NCBI RefSeq assembly: GCF_001039355.2
Contig: NW_019775490.1
Location: 1-64,000, forward strand
DNA from: Lingula anatina
Taxonomy: Eukaryota > Brachiopoda > Lingulata > Lingulida > Lingulidae
Length of the DNA: 64,000 nucleotides
Direction of reading: 5' to 3'
Position numbers and translations under genes: made by a program. The notes beneath the pieces were generated by a model, which was not told where the DNA came from, searched no databases, and was given only the letters and a program-made list of their open reading frames with translations. Positions 1 through 15,200 of this stretch are shown here, piece by piece. How positions within the stretch are numbered: the first letter of the stretch is position 1; every line of letters begins with the position of its first letter.

Positions 1-645
1 GTAAGGAGATATACACAACAAAAAGTAAAATATTGTAAGTAAAACATTTAATTCGCTTATTTCACACTAGTACATTGAGCAGGCATCGGCAAACAGTAGA
101 GCAGAACCAAACTAAATACTAAGTTGTAAGTAAATTACCTGCTTGGTAACATTTTTCTGAGCAGTATTAGTGAAAGTGATACAGTGAATTACATATCACT
201 TTTTTGACATGTCTGATTTTCTAACACATTCATGGATCCGATAGTGGTTGATATATTTGTGTAGTAAAGTTGTCCTTAAAGGTTGTCCTTAAATGGAAGC
301 TTGCATTTTGTTCATGGTTTATTGAACTTTTGATAACACAATATGTGTTATAATACACACATACATGAATTAATAGCATCACATTTTGTCTCTTTATTCA
401 TATTTCAGCACATACTTTTTTTAAATGTCAAAATCAATTTGGAAAAGAAAGCTCTTTGGCAAACATAAAGACAAATGTATATAATTATGTAGGAAAATGT
501 GTACAATATATTATGTGAGTTCTACACTCTATATAATCCCATGACAAAGTATTTATTCAAATTACTGCAAAACTATGAGTGAGTGAGATATGTATACTTT
601 TGAATTAACTGAGATTACAGAATGAGGCAAGTTAAAAATGCATCC
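1..645. other. 3' flank of the peroxidase gene
   Basis: No coding exon is seen here. On the minus strand this is the 3' untranslated and downstream region of the peroxidase gene. The hexamer AATAAA (minus strand) lies at 552-557, about 90 bases past the stop codon, and is the best candidate polyadenylation signal; another lies near 390-395. Confidence 0.5.
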
Positions 646-3600
646 TTAGCTGTAGACCTTATCTTTCCATTTGGTTAAATCTACATCATCAATAGAAGAG
701 CAAGACACTCGTGCATTGAAGTCCATGTCCCACAGCCTGTTGAACCAATCTATGGTCAACCCACTCTTTTGATCGTATCTAAAATATGTGAAGAATAACA
801 TAGCAACTTAAATATTGAAGCTGTTGAATGTGAATTAAATTTAAAAGAAATGCTTTATTCTGCAAAATACCATGTCCAGGCAAGGTTTAACAATCATTAG
901 CATGTCCTTAGACCCATTGACAAGTGTTTACTGGGTCCTAGGTATGGAATAACAATAACTTGCCAGTTATTTATTTATTTAATCTGTTCCTTTTAAACAT
1001 AAACAGTTTTCTTAAAATGGAAAAGAAAAAACAAAACAATTTCACACAAATGGCAATTATTTTGTTTTGATATTAAAGTACATTCATGAAATGTGAACTT
1101 ACACTTTCTGAGGAAAAGTTTTCCTGAAAGGTTGCATCATCACCCAAGGCTGCATGGTGACCACTTGATCCAGGTTGTTGCATAACACACGAGCTAAAGT
1201 GACCTTTTTCAGCTCTTTTAATTGACCTAGAAAAAGGAATGACTTTCTATTAGCTTGACTCTTGTAACTTTTAGTCTCATTCCATTTGTTTTATATATGA
1301 TTCTTGGCATGACCTTTTAAATCTATAAGAAAAGTACCACACCTCAAAGAAGGTTAATTATTTGTCAAGGAAAAAATGATTGCATTCTTCAATTTTGTCA
1401 AAACATTTTCACACTATTTTCAAAGACTTTGTTGCTATCCATTTTGATCTCCAAAGGTTCAATATTGAAGAATGATATCATACAAACAAGGCCTACAGAC
1501 ATAATGTAAGTATGAGTGGAAATACCTGGGGTGAAATGGGTTGGGTTTTTGTTCTCGTACCAGAACCTGTCACCCTGCCTTAGCCTGCGGAATTGATCTC
1601 CAATGATACAAGCAAACACTGGTCCAATCAACCCCCCTTCTACATTGTCCTCAGACAACCCTCCAGTGAACAGGTCTATGTCATCAACATGGCTAAAATA
1701 CATGTACATAATAAAAGACTGTAAATCAGGAAAATACTGTACCCTTTATGACTACCATTTAAAAGTAGTTCTATCTGACGCAGGATTTATCAATCATGTT
1801 AAGACATTTCATTATTTGAATGAATCTTGTTTTTATTTATTGCAGTTGTATGTACTGTAGGTAACTGATGGGAAATGTTTTTTATGATGTTAAGAATTTC
1901 GTGCATTTGTAAGCTTGTTGTTAAATTATAAAATGTATGTAGCCTTGTAAATGATTACAAAAAAAATCCCATCTAATATTAAGGTACATGTATTGTGATG
2001 GCAGTTTTACCCTTTCTATCCAGGTAACACAGTGTTTTGATACCTACTCGTATGTCTGCTCTAGCTTAGTGATAATTTCTCGTTTTTTGATGGTATTGGC
2101 TAAGTCATTGAATGTGGAAGCTCTCCCAAGACCGCAGAACTCTCTCCATATGTTGTAGCCTGAAGAAAAAATTATGGTTTCCAATGACAGACAATGTTCA
2201 GTGAAGCATCCACTTCTTGGACGTGATCTCTCATTTATTCTGCATTTCACGTCTTGCAATATATGTATACATATATAACCCAGTCTGGAGCTTTTTTGAA
2301 AGGTCATTTATCCAGAATTTTTTGTGATTAAGTGAAGAAAATAATAACATGACAATTTAAGAAAAAACTTCTCCAGTTATCTTACCAGGGATGCCATGTT
2401 CTCTACCCCGCTGTAAGTTCAGGGATAAAAGGTCTGTCCCAGGTCCGTCAGGGGGATTCTCACTGAAAAGATGTTCTGTCACCTCTTTGGTAACAAACCT
2501 GTCAAAATTTTGCATGCTTGATTCACACATTCCTCTCATTATACCATCAACACCATCGTATTTGCTGTCATAAACAGGGTCACTGCGGAAGAAGGTCTGT
2601 AAAGAAATGACAAACAGGTTTATGACAAGGTAAAGAAACCACTGACAACATTTGGGATGATTTTACTGCACTAATAGATATTTTGATGAAACAAATCATA
2701 ATAAACAACTGCTGTGTAGTAAGTCTGTAAATTAATATTCCATTAAAAAAAGAAATTATTTGGATCAGTGGTGTGAATTGTTAAATCATACAATTAAAGC
2801 GCACACTCGCTATCATAACTTGTACCTTACTGAGGGGCATATCACCATCTGGTCTCTTTGTGAAGTCTGCCCTGGGTCTTGTTAATTTTGGCTGAATTAA
2901 GGTGTGGCCAAAGCGGAATGCAGCAGTGGCAAATGCATTAGAAATTCTTGGATCTACATTGGCATTATAACCTTGGCAAGAAGATTAGAATATGCAGTTA
3001 AAGATTAGGGTGGTATTAATATTTGTATATACTCATGATATGAAAGGTAGGTTCAAATGATTCTTTTATATTATCAATACTTTACAAATTGTTTAAATAG
3101 AAACAAAAGGCATTGTATCTAAAATACCATCACAGATGCTGTCAAACTGTTCAAAAATGTCATTATGTCCTATTTGCAATATCTAGTATAAATTCTCTAT
3201 TTTTTCTTCAATTTCCATGACTGGATACATTATTTTGTATTGTGACAAAACAACATAATGAATGGAAATATCTGACCAACCTCTGTAATAACCAGACTTC
3301 TTAACTTCCAGGTCATACTGTGCGAGTTTTTGAGTGCCCATTACTACTGGCAAGAATTCATTGTAAGTTATATGTTGCATCATGGCACCAATGATCTTCC
3401 TGGTTTCTTGATACAGTTTCTCCCCTTGCCACTGGGGGTTGATCTCATGAAGTTTTTGTTCAATACGATTATGTTCTCTCATCCATAGTGTGTGCATTGA
3501 AGCCAAACCAGCATGCTCATTTGCACGCTCATCGCCTAAAATAAATACAAAAAGACTAGATACAAAAGTGCTATGTGTCATTTGCATAGTATTTGTATTG

Positions 3601-6162
3601 TGATGAGGGCACTGATTGTGCTTGGATGAGACTGCTCATTGTCATTGCCACAGTGCTGTTCATAAATAACAAATGGGTCTTGGATTAGACCTATACATGT
3701 ACCAATGAGCCAAAAATTTAAAAATCTTGAGGTTGAATGGGATACCAAAGATGCCTCAGTTTTACAATAGCTGATTAGTCTATAAGGATATATAAAGACA
3801 GAAGTCCAATTCTGGTTTTACACTAGTCTTGGTCTGATCCATCTGCTAATTAACTTTATAGATCAATTTTTGATAATGTGGAAGCAACTTGTTAAACTTA
3901 CCAGCCCTGAAGCAGCTGTGTCTTTTCTTATCTAGATCCATGCAGAATGTTCTGTCTGTGGTTTCAGGTAACAAGGGCTTGTATTTTCCACCATTAGGGT
4001 TGTGGGTGATTTTTAACCTGCCACGGGCTTTGAAAAACAGCAGAGAAGGGATTTTAATTCCAAAAATATATTATTAACAATGCATATTATGTTTGTATTA
4101 CAACATCTGAGTTTTAAAAGTGACTATTAATCACAATGCATATTATGTTTTGTATTACAACATCTGAGTTTTAAAAGTGACTATTAATAACAATGCGTAT
4201 TATGTTTTGTANAATGCTGTTCATAATTAACAAATGGGTCTTGGATTAGACCTATACATGTACCAATGAGCCAAAAATTTAAAAATCTTGAGGTTGAATG
4301 GGATACCAAAGATGCCTCAGTTTTACAATAGCTGATTAGTCTATAAGGATATATAAAGACAGAAGTCCAATTCTGGTTTTACACTAGTCTTGGTCTGATC
4401 CATCTGCTAATTAACTTTATAGATCAATTTTTGATAATGTGGTAGCAACCTGTTAAACTTACCAGCCCTGAAGCAGCTGTGTCTTTTCTTATCTAGATCC
4501 ATGCAGAATGTTCTGTCTGTGGTTTCAGGTAACAAGGGCTTGTATTTTCCACCATTAGGGTTGTGGGTGATTTTTAACCTGCCACGGGCTTTGAAAAACA
4601 GCAGAGAAGGGATTTTAATTCCAAAAATATATTATTAACAATGCATATTATGTTTGTATTACAACATCTGAGTTTTAAAAGTGACTATTAATCACAATGC
4701 ATATTATGTTTTGTATTACAACATCTGAGTTTTAAAAGTGACTATTAATAACAATGCGTATTATGTTTTGTATTACAACATCTGAGTTTTAAAAGTGACT
4801 GTACCATTACTTGACAGTGCAGTCTGTTGTTACTTACCTGGATCAGATATGTCCCTTAGGGTGTCTGCTTCTTCTTTAGTAGACCCATACACATTTGAGC
4901 CATCTATATAGGCTGTGATTTGATTCAGCTGTTGCCTGGGACCTATAACAGAAAATATCATTCAACATGAGAAAGTTCTTTATTTTTATGACAATATTTT
5001 GTATGTAAGTTGCCACAATTTGCACGGGAAATGAATATCCAAAAACTTTATAACATGCTCAAAAAGCATTTTACTGATCTTAAATCAGTTGCTTTTCCTG
5101 CAAAACCAAACCTTACCAACTCCGCAATCCAATCCTGGTACTTCCTCTGAACGTACAAACTCCAGGCATTTTTTATTAGAGAAGACTTTATCATTGGGTG
5201 GCACAGGAATAGGGAGACACTGAGGGATGGAAGTATCACATCCATCTGATCCACATTCTATGTTCACTGTCTCTGTGGCTCTGCCTTAAGAAAAATTAAG
5301 ACAATGCAACTAAGGTAACTTACGCTGTTTTGTTTCAAGTGTCACATAAAAAGGTAAAGGTGACAATATACAGGCACAAATAACTCCAATAGAAAGGATG
5401 TACTGGTTTTTCTAAACCACTTTCTTTCATTCCCACTATGAAAAACAGTCAAAGTTTTGGGTCATTTTGCCTCTGCTATGAGCATCTGTGAAAAATGTCA
5501 AATAGCGATGGTTTCAACATCTTGTGTAGGTGAACTATTTTTGACATGCATGGCTGTGGCTTATATGAAGCAGATGAGGCACATTTCATGTCCTTACTGA
5601 CCACATATTTGTTTCAGTTATAATTGTGGAAGGCCCAAGGGGTGTGTTTTGGCCATTTACTATCTCACCTCCTGTTTTGGACCTGTATTGCTTAATAGTC
5701 ACAGAGCTATACTTATTTTTTACAAAATGTTAACAATCATTTTACTACATTTAGGAATATATAAATTTGTATAATATGTTATGAATAACAATCATTATTT
5801 TTGAACAGCAAGTTTTAAGTTTATAAAAAATATAGAAAAATGATATATATCAAAATGAAGGAGTTTTCAAAGACACCTTCAGAAAAAAACAGTCTTACCA
5901 CTGGAATCCTTGGCCAGTTTGGATATAGCTGTTAGTGAGAGGTCATGGTCAAGTGTCTGACCAAACTGCATCACCATGAGTGTGTGGATTTGATTAGGGA
6001 CATCTCTGTCTGGGTGAAGGTCCGCACTTACTTTTCTAGGACTGGGAAGCTTAAGACGACTTCTAGACAACCTGGGGCTACCCACACCTACAAATAACAA
6101 ATTTTTTTCTTTGAAAGCTCTTGGTCATCATTTAAAACAGTTCATTTTCCTTTTAAAATATT

Positions 6163-6208
<46 letters not shown>

Positions 6209-9200
6209 TAACCTATTTTATGTAAAAATGGGCACTAAGTTATAAATGTTGCTAAAATGCCATTCAAACATCAAATTACTTTTAAGTCTTACTTTATCAT
6301 ACTAACAAAAATGCAAAGGTAAAATCATATGTAGTGATTAGGTGTGCTTACCATTGCCATAGTCAGGGTATAAGAGCCGTTTCAGTGGTGTGAATGATCT
6401 GCCTATGATGGGATTCTGAAGGTTGTTGCAAGAGCCATCAAATGTTCTGTACTCCATCTGAGCTGGGCAAGTGTACCTGGAATCAAGGAGACACATGGAC
6501 TTATCATGGACTGAAACAATTGGCTTCAACAATACCCATGTTGTGCATCACAGTAATAACTTACACATGTCACATAATAGAAAAAAAAACAAAGTTTTGA
6601 TGTTAAATTATAACCACTGTCGTATTTGAGACAGCAACTGTACGGAGGAGATATAAATTACAATTTTGATGTTAAATTATAACCACTGTCTTATTTGTGA
6701 CAGCATATGTCCTTTAAACTATGGCTGAAGATGTACTGTATCTGGCCTTAGTGAGTACAGTCTACATACCTTCATGTTTATTTACAATGAAATGGCTTTG
6801 CTCATATATTTAACTTACCTCATCCAGGGACAGGTGCCAGGTTACACATTTAACTACATTGGCCAGGGAAAGGTGCCAGCTAGGCCACATACTTGTGTTC
6901 ACCTACCTTGGCCAGGGACAGGTGCCAGGTTCTGGGGTCGGGTAAGGATCATCTGGATTGAGGAAATAAGGGTTTTCCGGAATGGGTGATGGAATAGAGC
7001 GGAAATATGTCTCAGATTCGTGGTTGTCAATTCCAAACCTGAAATTAATTTTGAAATAATGCATCTGTTAATTTTAAAAGACTGCACAAATTAAGTGACT
7101 ATAATTTCAGATTTCAAAATGTACCCATCACAGTAAAGAGAGTGACCATACTATAATTATGTGCTGTTAATCGAAACATACTTAATTAAGCAAAAATTAC
7201 AGTAAATTTTATTTGTAGAATAAAATTAGGCCCAATGAGCTGCTAAATTTGTATTAGAGTCTTGAAATCAAGATTTAAAGCAAAAATAATCAGTTTCCCA
7301 CTTTCCACAAACACTGTACATAAATCACACAGCCATTACCTGGAGATAAGGTAAGCTGAGGCATTGCACAGGACAAAAGCGGGAAGAGACAATTTCTTCG
7401 CAAAAGGCTTGGCACGCAGGAACCCCTGAACAACCCCAAAGGGACGATACTGATGTCTGTTGTTATCTGCACCAGAGAACAATTTTAAATCTTATATTTC
7501 AAGTGGCAATTGTTTAAGCAGGCAAAATAGATAAATGCATTAACATTAAAATGTTTCATCATTTTCATTTTAATGTCAAAAATATTTCTGTTTGTGTGAC
7601 ATCACTNAGTGCTGTTCATAAATAACAAATGGGTCTTGGATTAGACCTATACATGTACCAATGAGCCAAAAATTTAAAAATCTTGAGGTTGAATGGGATA
7701 CCAAAGATGCCTCAGTTTTACAATAGCTGATTAGTCTATAAGGATATATAAAGACAGAAGTCCAATTCTGGTTTTACACTAGTCTTGGTCTGATCCATCT
7801 GCTAATTAACTTTATAGATCAATTTTTGATAATGTGGAAGCAACTTGTTAAACTTACCAGCCCTGAAGCAGCTGTGTCTTTTCTTATCTAGATCCATGCA
7901 GAATGTTCTGTCTGTGGTTTCAGGTAACAAGGGCTTGTATTTTCCACCATTAGGGTTGTGGGTGATTTTTAACCTGCCACGGGCTTTGAAAAACAGCAGA
8001 GAAGGGATTTTAATTCCAAAAATATATTATTAACAATGCATATTATGTTTGTATTACAACATCTGAGTTTTAAAAGTGACTATTAATCACAATGCATATT
8101 ATGTTTTGTATTACAACATCTGAGTTTTAAAAGTGACTATTAATAACAATGCGTATTATGTTTTGTATTACAACATCTGAGTTTTAAAAGTGACTGTACC
8201 ATTACTTGACAGTGCAGTCTGTTGTTACTTACCTGGATCAGATATGTCCCTTAGGGTGTCTGCTTCTTCTTTAGTAGAGCCATACACATTTGAGGCATCT
8301 AGAAAGGATGTGATTTGATTCAGCTGTTGCCTGGGACCTATAACAGAAAATATCATTCAACATGAGAAAGTTCTTTATTTTTATGTCAATATTTTGTATG
8401 TAAGTTGACACAATTTGCACGGGAAATGAATATCCAAAAACTTTATAACATGCCCAAAAAGCATTTTACTGATCTTAAATGAGTTGCTTTTCCTGCAAAA
8501 CCAAACCTTACCAACTCCGCAATCCAATCCTGGTACTTCCTCTGAACGCACAAACTCCAGGCATTTTTTATTGGAGAAGACTTTATCATTGGGTGGTACA
8601 GGAATAGGGAGACACTGAGGGATGGAAGTATCACATCCATCTGATCCACATTCTATGTTCACTGTCTCTGTGGCTCTGCCTTAAGAAAAATTAAGACAAT
8701 GCAACTAAGGTAACTTACGCTGTTTTGTTTCAAGTGTCACATAAAAAGGTAAAGGTGACAATATACAGGCACAAATAACTCCAATAGAAAGGATGTACTG
8801 GTTTTTCTAAACCACTTTCTTTCATTCCCACTATGAAAAACAGTCAAAGTTTTGGGTCATTTTGCCACTGCTATGAGCATCTGTGAAAAATGTCAAATAG
8901 CGATGGTTTCAACATCTTGTGTAGGTGAACTATTTTTGACATGCATGGCTGTGGCTTATATGAAGCAGATGAGGCACATTTCATGTCCGTAATGACCACA
9001 AATTTGTTACAGTTACAATGATGGAAGGGCCAAAGGGTGTGTTTTGGCTAGTTACTATCTAACCTCCTGTTTTGGACCTGTATTGCTTAATAGTCACAGA
9101 GCTATAATCATTTTTTACAAAATGTTAACAATCATTTTACTACATTAAGGAATATATAAATTTGTATAATATGTTATGAATAACAATCATTATTTTTGAA

Positions 9201-12200
9201 CAGCAAGTTTTAAGTTTATAAGAAATATAGAAAAATGATATATATCAAAATGAAGGAGTTTTCAAAGACACCTTCAGAAAAAACAGTCTTACCACTGGAA
9301 TCTTTGGCCAGTTTGGATATAGCTGTTAGTGAGAGGTCATGGTCAAGTGTCTGACCAAACTGCATCACCATGAGTGTGTGGATTTGATTGGGAACATCTT
9401 GGTCTGGGTGAAGGGCCATACTCACTTTTCTTGGACTGGGAAGCTTAAGACGACTTCTAGACAACCTGGGGCTACCCACACCTACAAGTAACAGATTTTT
9501 TTTATTTAAAAGCTATTGGTCATCATTCAAAACAGTTCATTTTCTTTTTATTATTATTATTTTTTATTTATTTATTTATTTTTTTTTTTTTGTAACCTAT
9601 TTAATGTAAAAATGGCCAATAAGTCATAAATGCTGCTAAAATGCCATTCAAACCTCGAACTACTTAAATTAAATTACTTAAGTCTTACTGAAAAGTCTTA
9701 CTTTATCATACTAACAAAAGTGCAAAGGTAAAATACTATGTTGTGATTAGGTGTGCTTACCATTGCCATAGTCAGGGTATAAGAGTCGTTTCAGTGGTGT
9801 GAATGATCTCCCTATTATGGGATTCTGAAGGTTGTTACAGGAGCCATCAAATGTTCTGTACTCCATCTGAGCTGGGCAAGTGTACCTGGAATTAAGGAGG
9901 CATATGGACCAGTAATGGACTGAAACCAGTGGCTTTTACAATACCCATGTTGATGTTAAATTATAACCACTGTCATATTTGAGACAGCAACTGTATGGAG
10001 GAAATATAAATCACAATTTTGATGTTAAATTATAACCACTGTCTTATTTGTGACAGCATATGTCCTTTAAACTATGGCTGAAGATGTATCTGGCCTTAGT
10101 GAGTACAGTCTGCATACCTTCATGTATATTTACCATGAAATGGCTTTGCTCATATATTTAACTTACCTCATCCAGGGACAGGTGCCAGGTTACACATTTA
10201 ACTACATTGGCCAGGGAAAGGTGCCAGCTAGGCCACATACTTGTGTTCACCTACCTTGGCCAGGGACAGGTGCCAGGTTCTGGGGTTGGGTAAGGATCAT
10301 CTGGATTGAGGAAATAAGGGTTTTCCGGAATGGGTGATGGAATAGAGCGGAAATATGTCTCAGATTCGTGGTTGTCAATTCCAAACCTGAAATTAATTTT
10401 GAAATAATGCATCTGTTAATTTAAATAGACTGCACAAATTAAGTGACTATAATTTCAGATTTCAAAATGTACCCATCACAGTAAAGAGAGTGACCATACT
10501 ATAATTATGTGCTGTTAATTGAAACTTACTTAATTAAGCAAAAATTTCAGTAAATTTTATTTGTAGAATACAATTAGGCCCAATGAGCTGCTAAATTTGT
10601 ATAAGAGTCTTGAAATCAAGATTTAAAGCAAAAATAATCAGTTTCCCACTTTCCACAAACACTGTACATAAATCACACAGCCATTACCTGGAGATAAGGT
10701 AAGCTGAGGCATTGCACAGGACAAAAGCGGGAAGAGACAATTTCTTCGCAAAAGGCTTGGCACGCAGGAACCCCTGGACAACACCAAAGGGACGATACTG
10801 ATGTCTGTTGTTATCTGCACCAGAGAACAATTTTAAATCTTATATTTCAAGTGGCAATTGTTTAAGCAGGCAAAATAGATAAATGCATTAACATTTAAAT
10901 GTTTCATCATTTTCATTTTAATGTCAAAAATATTTGTTTGTGTGCATCACTTTTTTTATTGATTTCAATATCATTTTAATTTATGATTTTTACAATTTTT
11001 TAATTTCAATACCAAATGCCTAAAAGGATCTCATTAACTACCGACTACCTGTTGACTAACTATTTGTCCAAAAAGCTACATAACAATTAACATATTCATA
11101 TTTTCCCTTATTCTGTAAGATCACATTAGGCTGGCAATGTGTTACATTACAAAGTGAACATATATGTGGCTAGCATTACTGTGGGAGGTCCTCAGCTCAG
11201 CTGGTCTAGGTAGCACATGGTAACATGTAACGAGACATATTGGCACAGCTTGGGACACTCCTCCCTAACATCTCATATACAATTATGGCTTTTTTTTATT
11301 TGTGTCAATGCTAGATGTAATGAATGCAGGGAATGAGTTTGTAGTGACAGGTTGAATGAAGAGAGGTGGGGAAACAAAAATTTGGCAAAATATGAAAAAT
11401 CTGGGCTCATCTTCACCAAGGCTTAATTTAGACCCAACATGTAGTCATGTAATTAACTGAAACAAAAAAAATGAACGTAAATAAAGGCAGCATCTCTATT
11501 TCCTTACTTTCAATATCTCGTGCCATTTGTGCTTCTCTCCTGAGTGACTGTGTCAGGCTTTTCATAGCACGCTGTATTGCATTTGGCAGCTCCTCTTCTA
11601 TACTAGGGACATCTGGACAAAAGGAAACATTTATCTCTACACAAGCATATAGAATTATACATGTAAAAGGATTGATCAATTGCCAGCATTGAATCCAGTC
11701 ATCTATGTGGACAGTTCATGAAGAATATTTCAAAGACAATTTATAAGTCAAATAATCCAATTTACATCATAAAAAATCTTCCAGGAAATTTTGACTGTCT
11801 GCACATTTGAAGTTTGGTGAACTGCTAATGGCATGCATACTCATTTTGTTTGGCTAATAATTAACACAAATGTTTTATGGTGTGTTTTTACCATTATATA
11901 TGGCATGCAGACTTAATATGTCTGCCTAATAACACAAATGTTTTAATGTGTGTTTTAACCATTATGCATCCAATTCAAAGAAATGAGAATTTTTTTTATA
12001 CAAAAGACTTCTATCTTGACCACTCATACATAAATTAATGAATTAATAAGACTGCAGTGTATGACATAACCCCAAAGAACAATCTACAAACCAGACTTTC
12101 TTTCACCATCATCACTGCTGCCAGATAGCGTCTCCTGTCTGTATGTTGTCTGGGCATTTGTTGACTCTTTGGGCAATGTCACCTGAACACTCTCTTTATC

Positions 12201-15200
12201 TGGGTTGGGAGACTGACCATTAGGGTCACATGTTCCGAAGTCACAGCTGCCTGTGGACTCCTTGAAGACCAGTCCGTGAGAGCAGGTCAACTCCCAGGCA
12301 TAACCACCATTACAGACCACATATTTCCCACAGGTTGGGTGTGCAAAGGTGCCCTGGTGAGACTTGCAGAATTCCTGCGCATCAACTGAAACAATACAAT
12401 CAGAATCGCTGCTATCTCTTTTCTTATGAGTTATAGATGCAATATCTTGAGAAAATATTTCATAATAGCAATTGTGTGTCTTTTCTGCCTCATAAACCAT
12501 AATATCTATAATGTCTGTATGTAAATCAAATATATTTACACTGTTGTGTTCTGCTGACAGGTCTCTTTTCCACAGTAGTGGTCTTCTGCCTAGTGTCCGT
12601 AGCCTGCTGGTCAGTGCTTGGGCTTTGACCATTGTAGTAATGACGTGTGGTTACAGGAGGTGTCTGTTTCTTGTCTTTCTTGGTATCTGTGGTGTATTGA
12701 AATTTCACATCTGATAATTCTATTTATATTAAGTCAATTCATTTATGCATCAATACATACATATGCATGACTTTTAAAACAGCGAATAACAAAAGAATAA
12801 CAAAAAATGTACCTTTTATGCAACTTACGTACATGCATACTATAAAGAGAGTAAAATATAAAGAATGATAAATAAATATACAGTACATATAATTAGAATA
12901 TGTTTTCTATCATAATAACCTCCATGAATTTATACTATACATTTAACCAAAAAAAGACAAAAACTAAGAAAGAAAGAAAAAAAGAAAGAAAGAAATCAGA
13001 AGAAAAAATACCTGTTGACTGTCTCTGGGTACTGTATGTGCTGGACTGACTATATACTGGCTTTGACTGACTTGAGACTGGCAGTGGGCCTGGAGAGCCT
13101 GGATAGAAGATAAACATTTCTTCAATATTAACTTAATACTTTTAAGGATGAAAAAAGGAAACTAATTATACAATCAGTCAAAAAAAAAAAAAAAAAAAAA
13201 AGAAAGAAAAAAAAAAGAAAGAAAAAGAAAAGAAAAGAAAAAATCACTTCAGGTTGTCACAGTTGCTTTTCAAGGTTATGCATGCATGTCTAACATTTAG
13301 ATACTTAAATGATAAATTTCATGGAGCTTCAGAGTAAACTGTTTTGTTTCTTGGTTGTATATCTTCATACCATTATGTTATTTTTTACCTGTGGCATGAA
13401 AAATTGTGACATCTGTGCTGATCTTGGATCCATCACATCATGTATGATGGGTCCAATGATAGATGCATAATTTTGTATGATAATATACCATATATTGTAA
13501 CTGGTAACCAATTTATAATCTACTCCATATATATATTAACGGAAAAGTAGTCTTGCAATATGTAATTTGTCTTTGCAAGATTTGGTAATTAAAACAGCCA
13601 GAAATATTCAGTTTATGATATGCCAAAGAGCTGAGGGCAAATTAAGAGAGACTTTCACTTTACTTCAGGTCATACAGTGTAGTATTTTATATAGCCAGAC
13701 CCCTTCTCTTGTCACCCTCTCTTTGGGCAGATGCTGCCCTTGCTGGGGAAATGGCGGAGCAGATGTCTCAAACACCTGCAACTTCTGCAACTTACCACTG
13801 TTCTGACATGGTCCTGTCTCACACCATCCTTTGTCTGGCTTGAAGACCAGCCCCCCTGGGCAGGGCATCTCCCAGGGAGTGCCACTCACACACTGGACAT
13901 ACTTGTGACAGTCACTAGGATGGGAGTACAACCCATCAAGGTGGATGTCACAGATCTGGCTTACTGCTGAGGAACCTGAAAATTTTATATTATTTTTTTT
14001 AAATTTAATTTTACATTAGTATATATATTACATCATTATATACTTTTTGGAGCATAGGTCTAACATTCGTTATATAATATGGTTGAAGTTGAAAGAACAC
14101 TTCACTAAAATCATTGGTTATATATTGATCACATGAAATCATTGAATATATATGGCACTGAGGATGACACAAGGTTAAAATAAATGTTTGACTTTCTTTA
14201 CTCTATATATTTCTATGTAAATTAAAACATTTTTAGAAAACTTAGCAATAAACTGGCAATAAACAAGTAGGTCGTTACATGCTAGGTAGACATAAAATCT
14301 AGGAGATCCATGTTTCTTGCATGCACAATATAAAATATCTTTAAAACACAGTGCAGAACATTAAATGAGCCAGCTATCAACAGAAAACAATTGTTTATCA
14401 TGCCATTGTGTCTAAGTGTAATCAAAAACGACACCATTCATAACAGATGATTGCTACCTGAGGACTGCCTACGAATCCTTTCCTTGTCTTTTTCGAGATA
14501 GCCATTTGCTAGAACAGAGTACACTATGGAGAGAAGTACCCAGGTGATAGGTAACCTACAATACATTAATTTTTATTTCATAATTGTGAAAACATTGTAT
14601 AACCAATTTAAAAAATATGTAAATGAATATTTAAACTTTTTAGGTGTATATGGTGTGGTTGGAATTGTGATAAGACCTAAATAAAAGAAAAAATGTATAA
14701 AAATAATGGAATCAGTCATTGACACAGAAGGTGTTTTAAATTATATCTGTTTCCCCTAATTAGCTGGTCATTGTTTTACATTAAGCAGTGATCTTCTTGA
14801 ATAGTCCAATTATCTGTAGCTAATGTTTTAATCAAGCCACTGTTTTATGGTTTTATGTGCTGTTAAGTCCTAGGATCTACACTTACCTTATGCAATTTAC
14901 TAAACGAATGATTATATATAACCCAAATCATTTTCCTGACATGTACCCTGGTACATGTCTTAAAGCTATGTAATAATTATTGGTAAATATGAATGTTCTT
15001 GCATTCCTGAAGTGTGGAATTTTAGCTTTAAGCTCATATTTGTATTTGCATTACAAATTGTTGCTGAAAGGTGATAGATCAGAATTTGTTGAAACATGTA
15101 TATACAGTATATTAAAGACCATTAATCTTTGTTCAGTGAATTGCTTATAGTGTTTATTTTCAATCAAACAGCATTTTAATTAAGTATAATTATTTTCTTT

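Larger units (their letters stand above)
4213..7606. repeat. Duplicated 3.4 kb block (probable alternative allele) with peroxidase exons 8-14
   Basis: This block is bounded by single Ns at 4212 and 7607 and is collinear with 7608-10951. It carries second copies of seven exons (minus strand): 7340-7466, 6907-7038, 6352-6476, 5899-6087, 5117-5284, 4838-4942 and 4463-4588. Each has the same length and phase as its partner. Differences are scattered and patchy in introns, with clusters in exons 11 and 13. Because the block starts and ends in phase 1 a gene finder would read it in frame and repeat about 324 residues, including the distal His, which no single peroxidase domain has. I read it as a haplotig placed in series. 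Confidence 0.8.

Noticed and set aside
3648-10951. A true tandem duplication of peroxidase exons giving a longer protein
   Set aside because: The copies begin exactly at N joins, and the left contig matches the right one better than the middle one. The product would hold two distal-His segments but one proximal-His segment. An assembly artefact explains this better, though long reads would decide.
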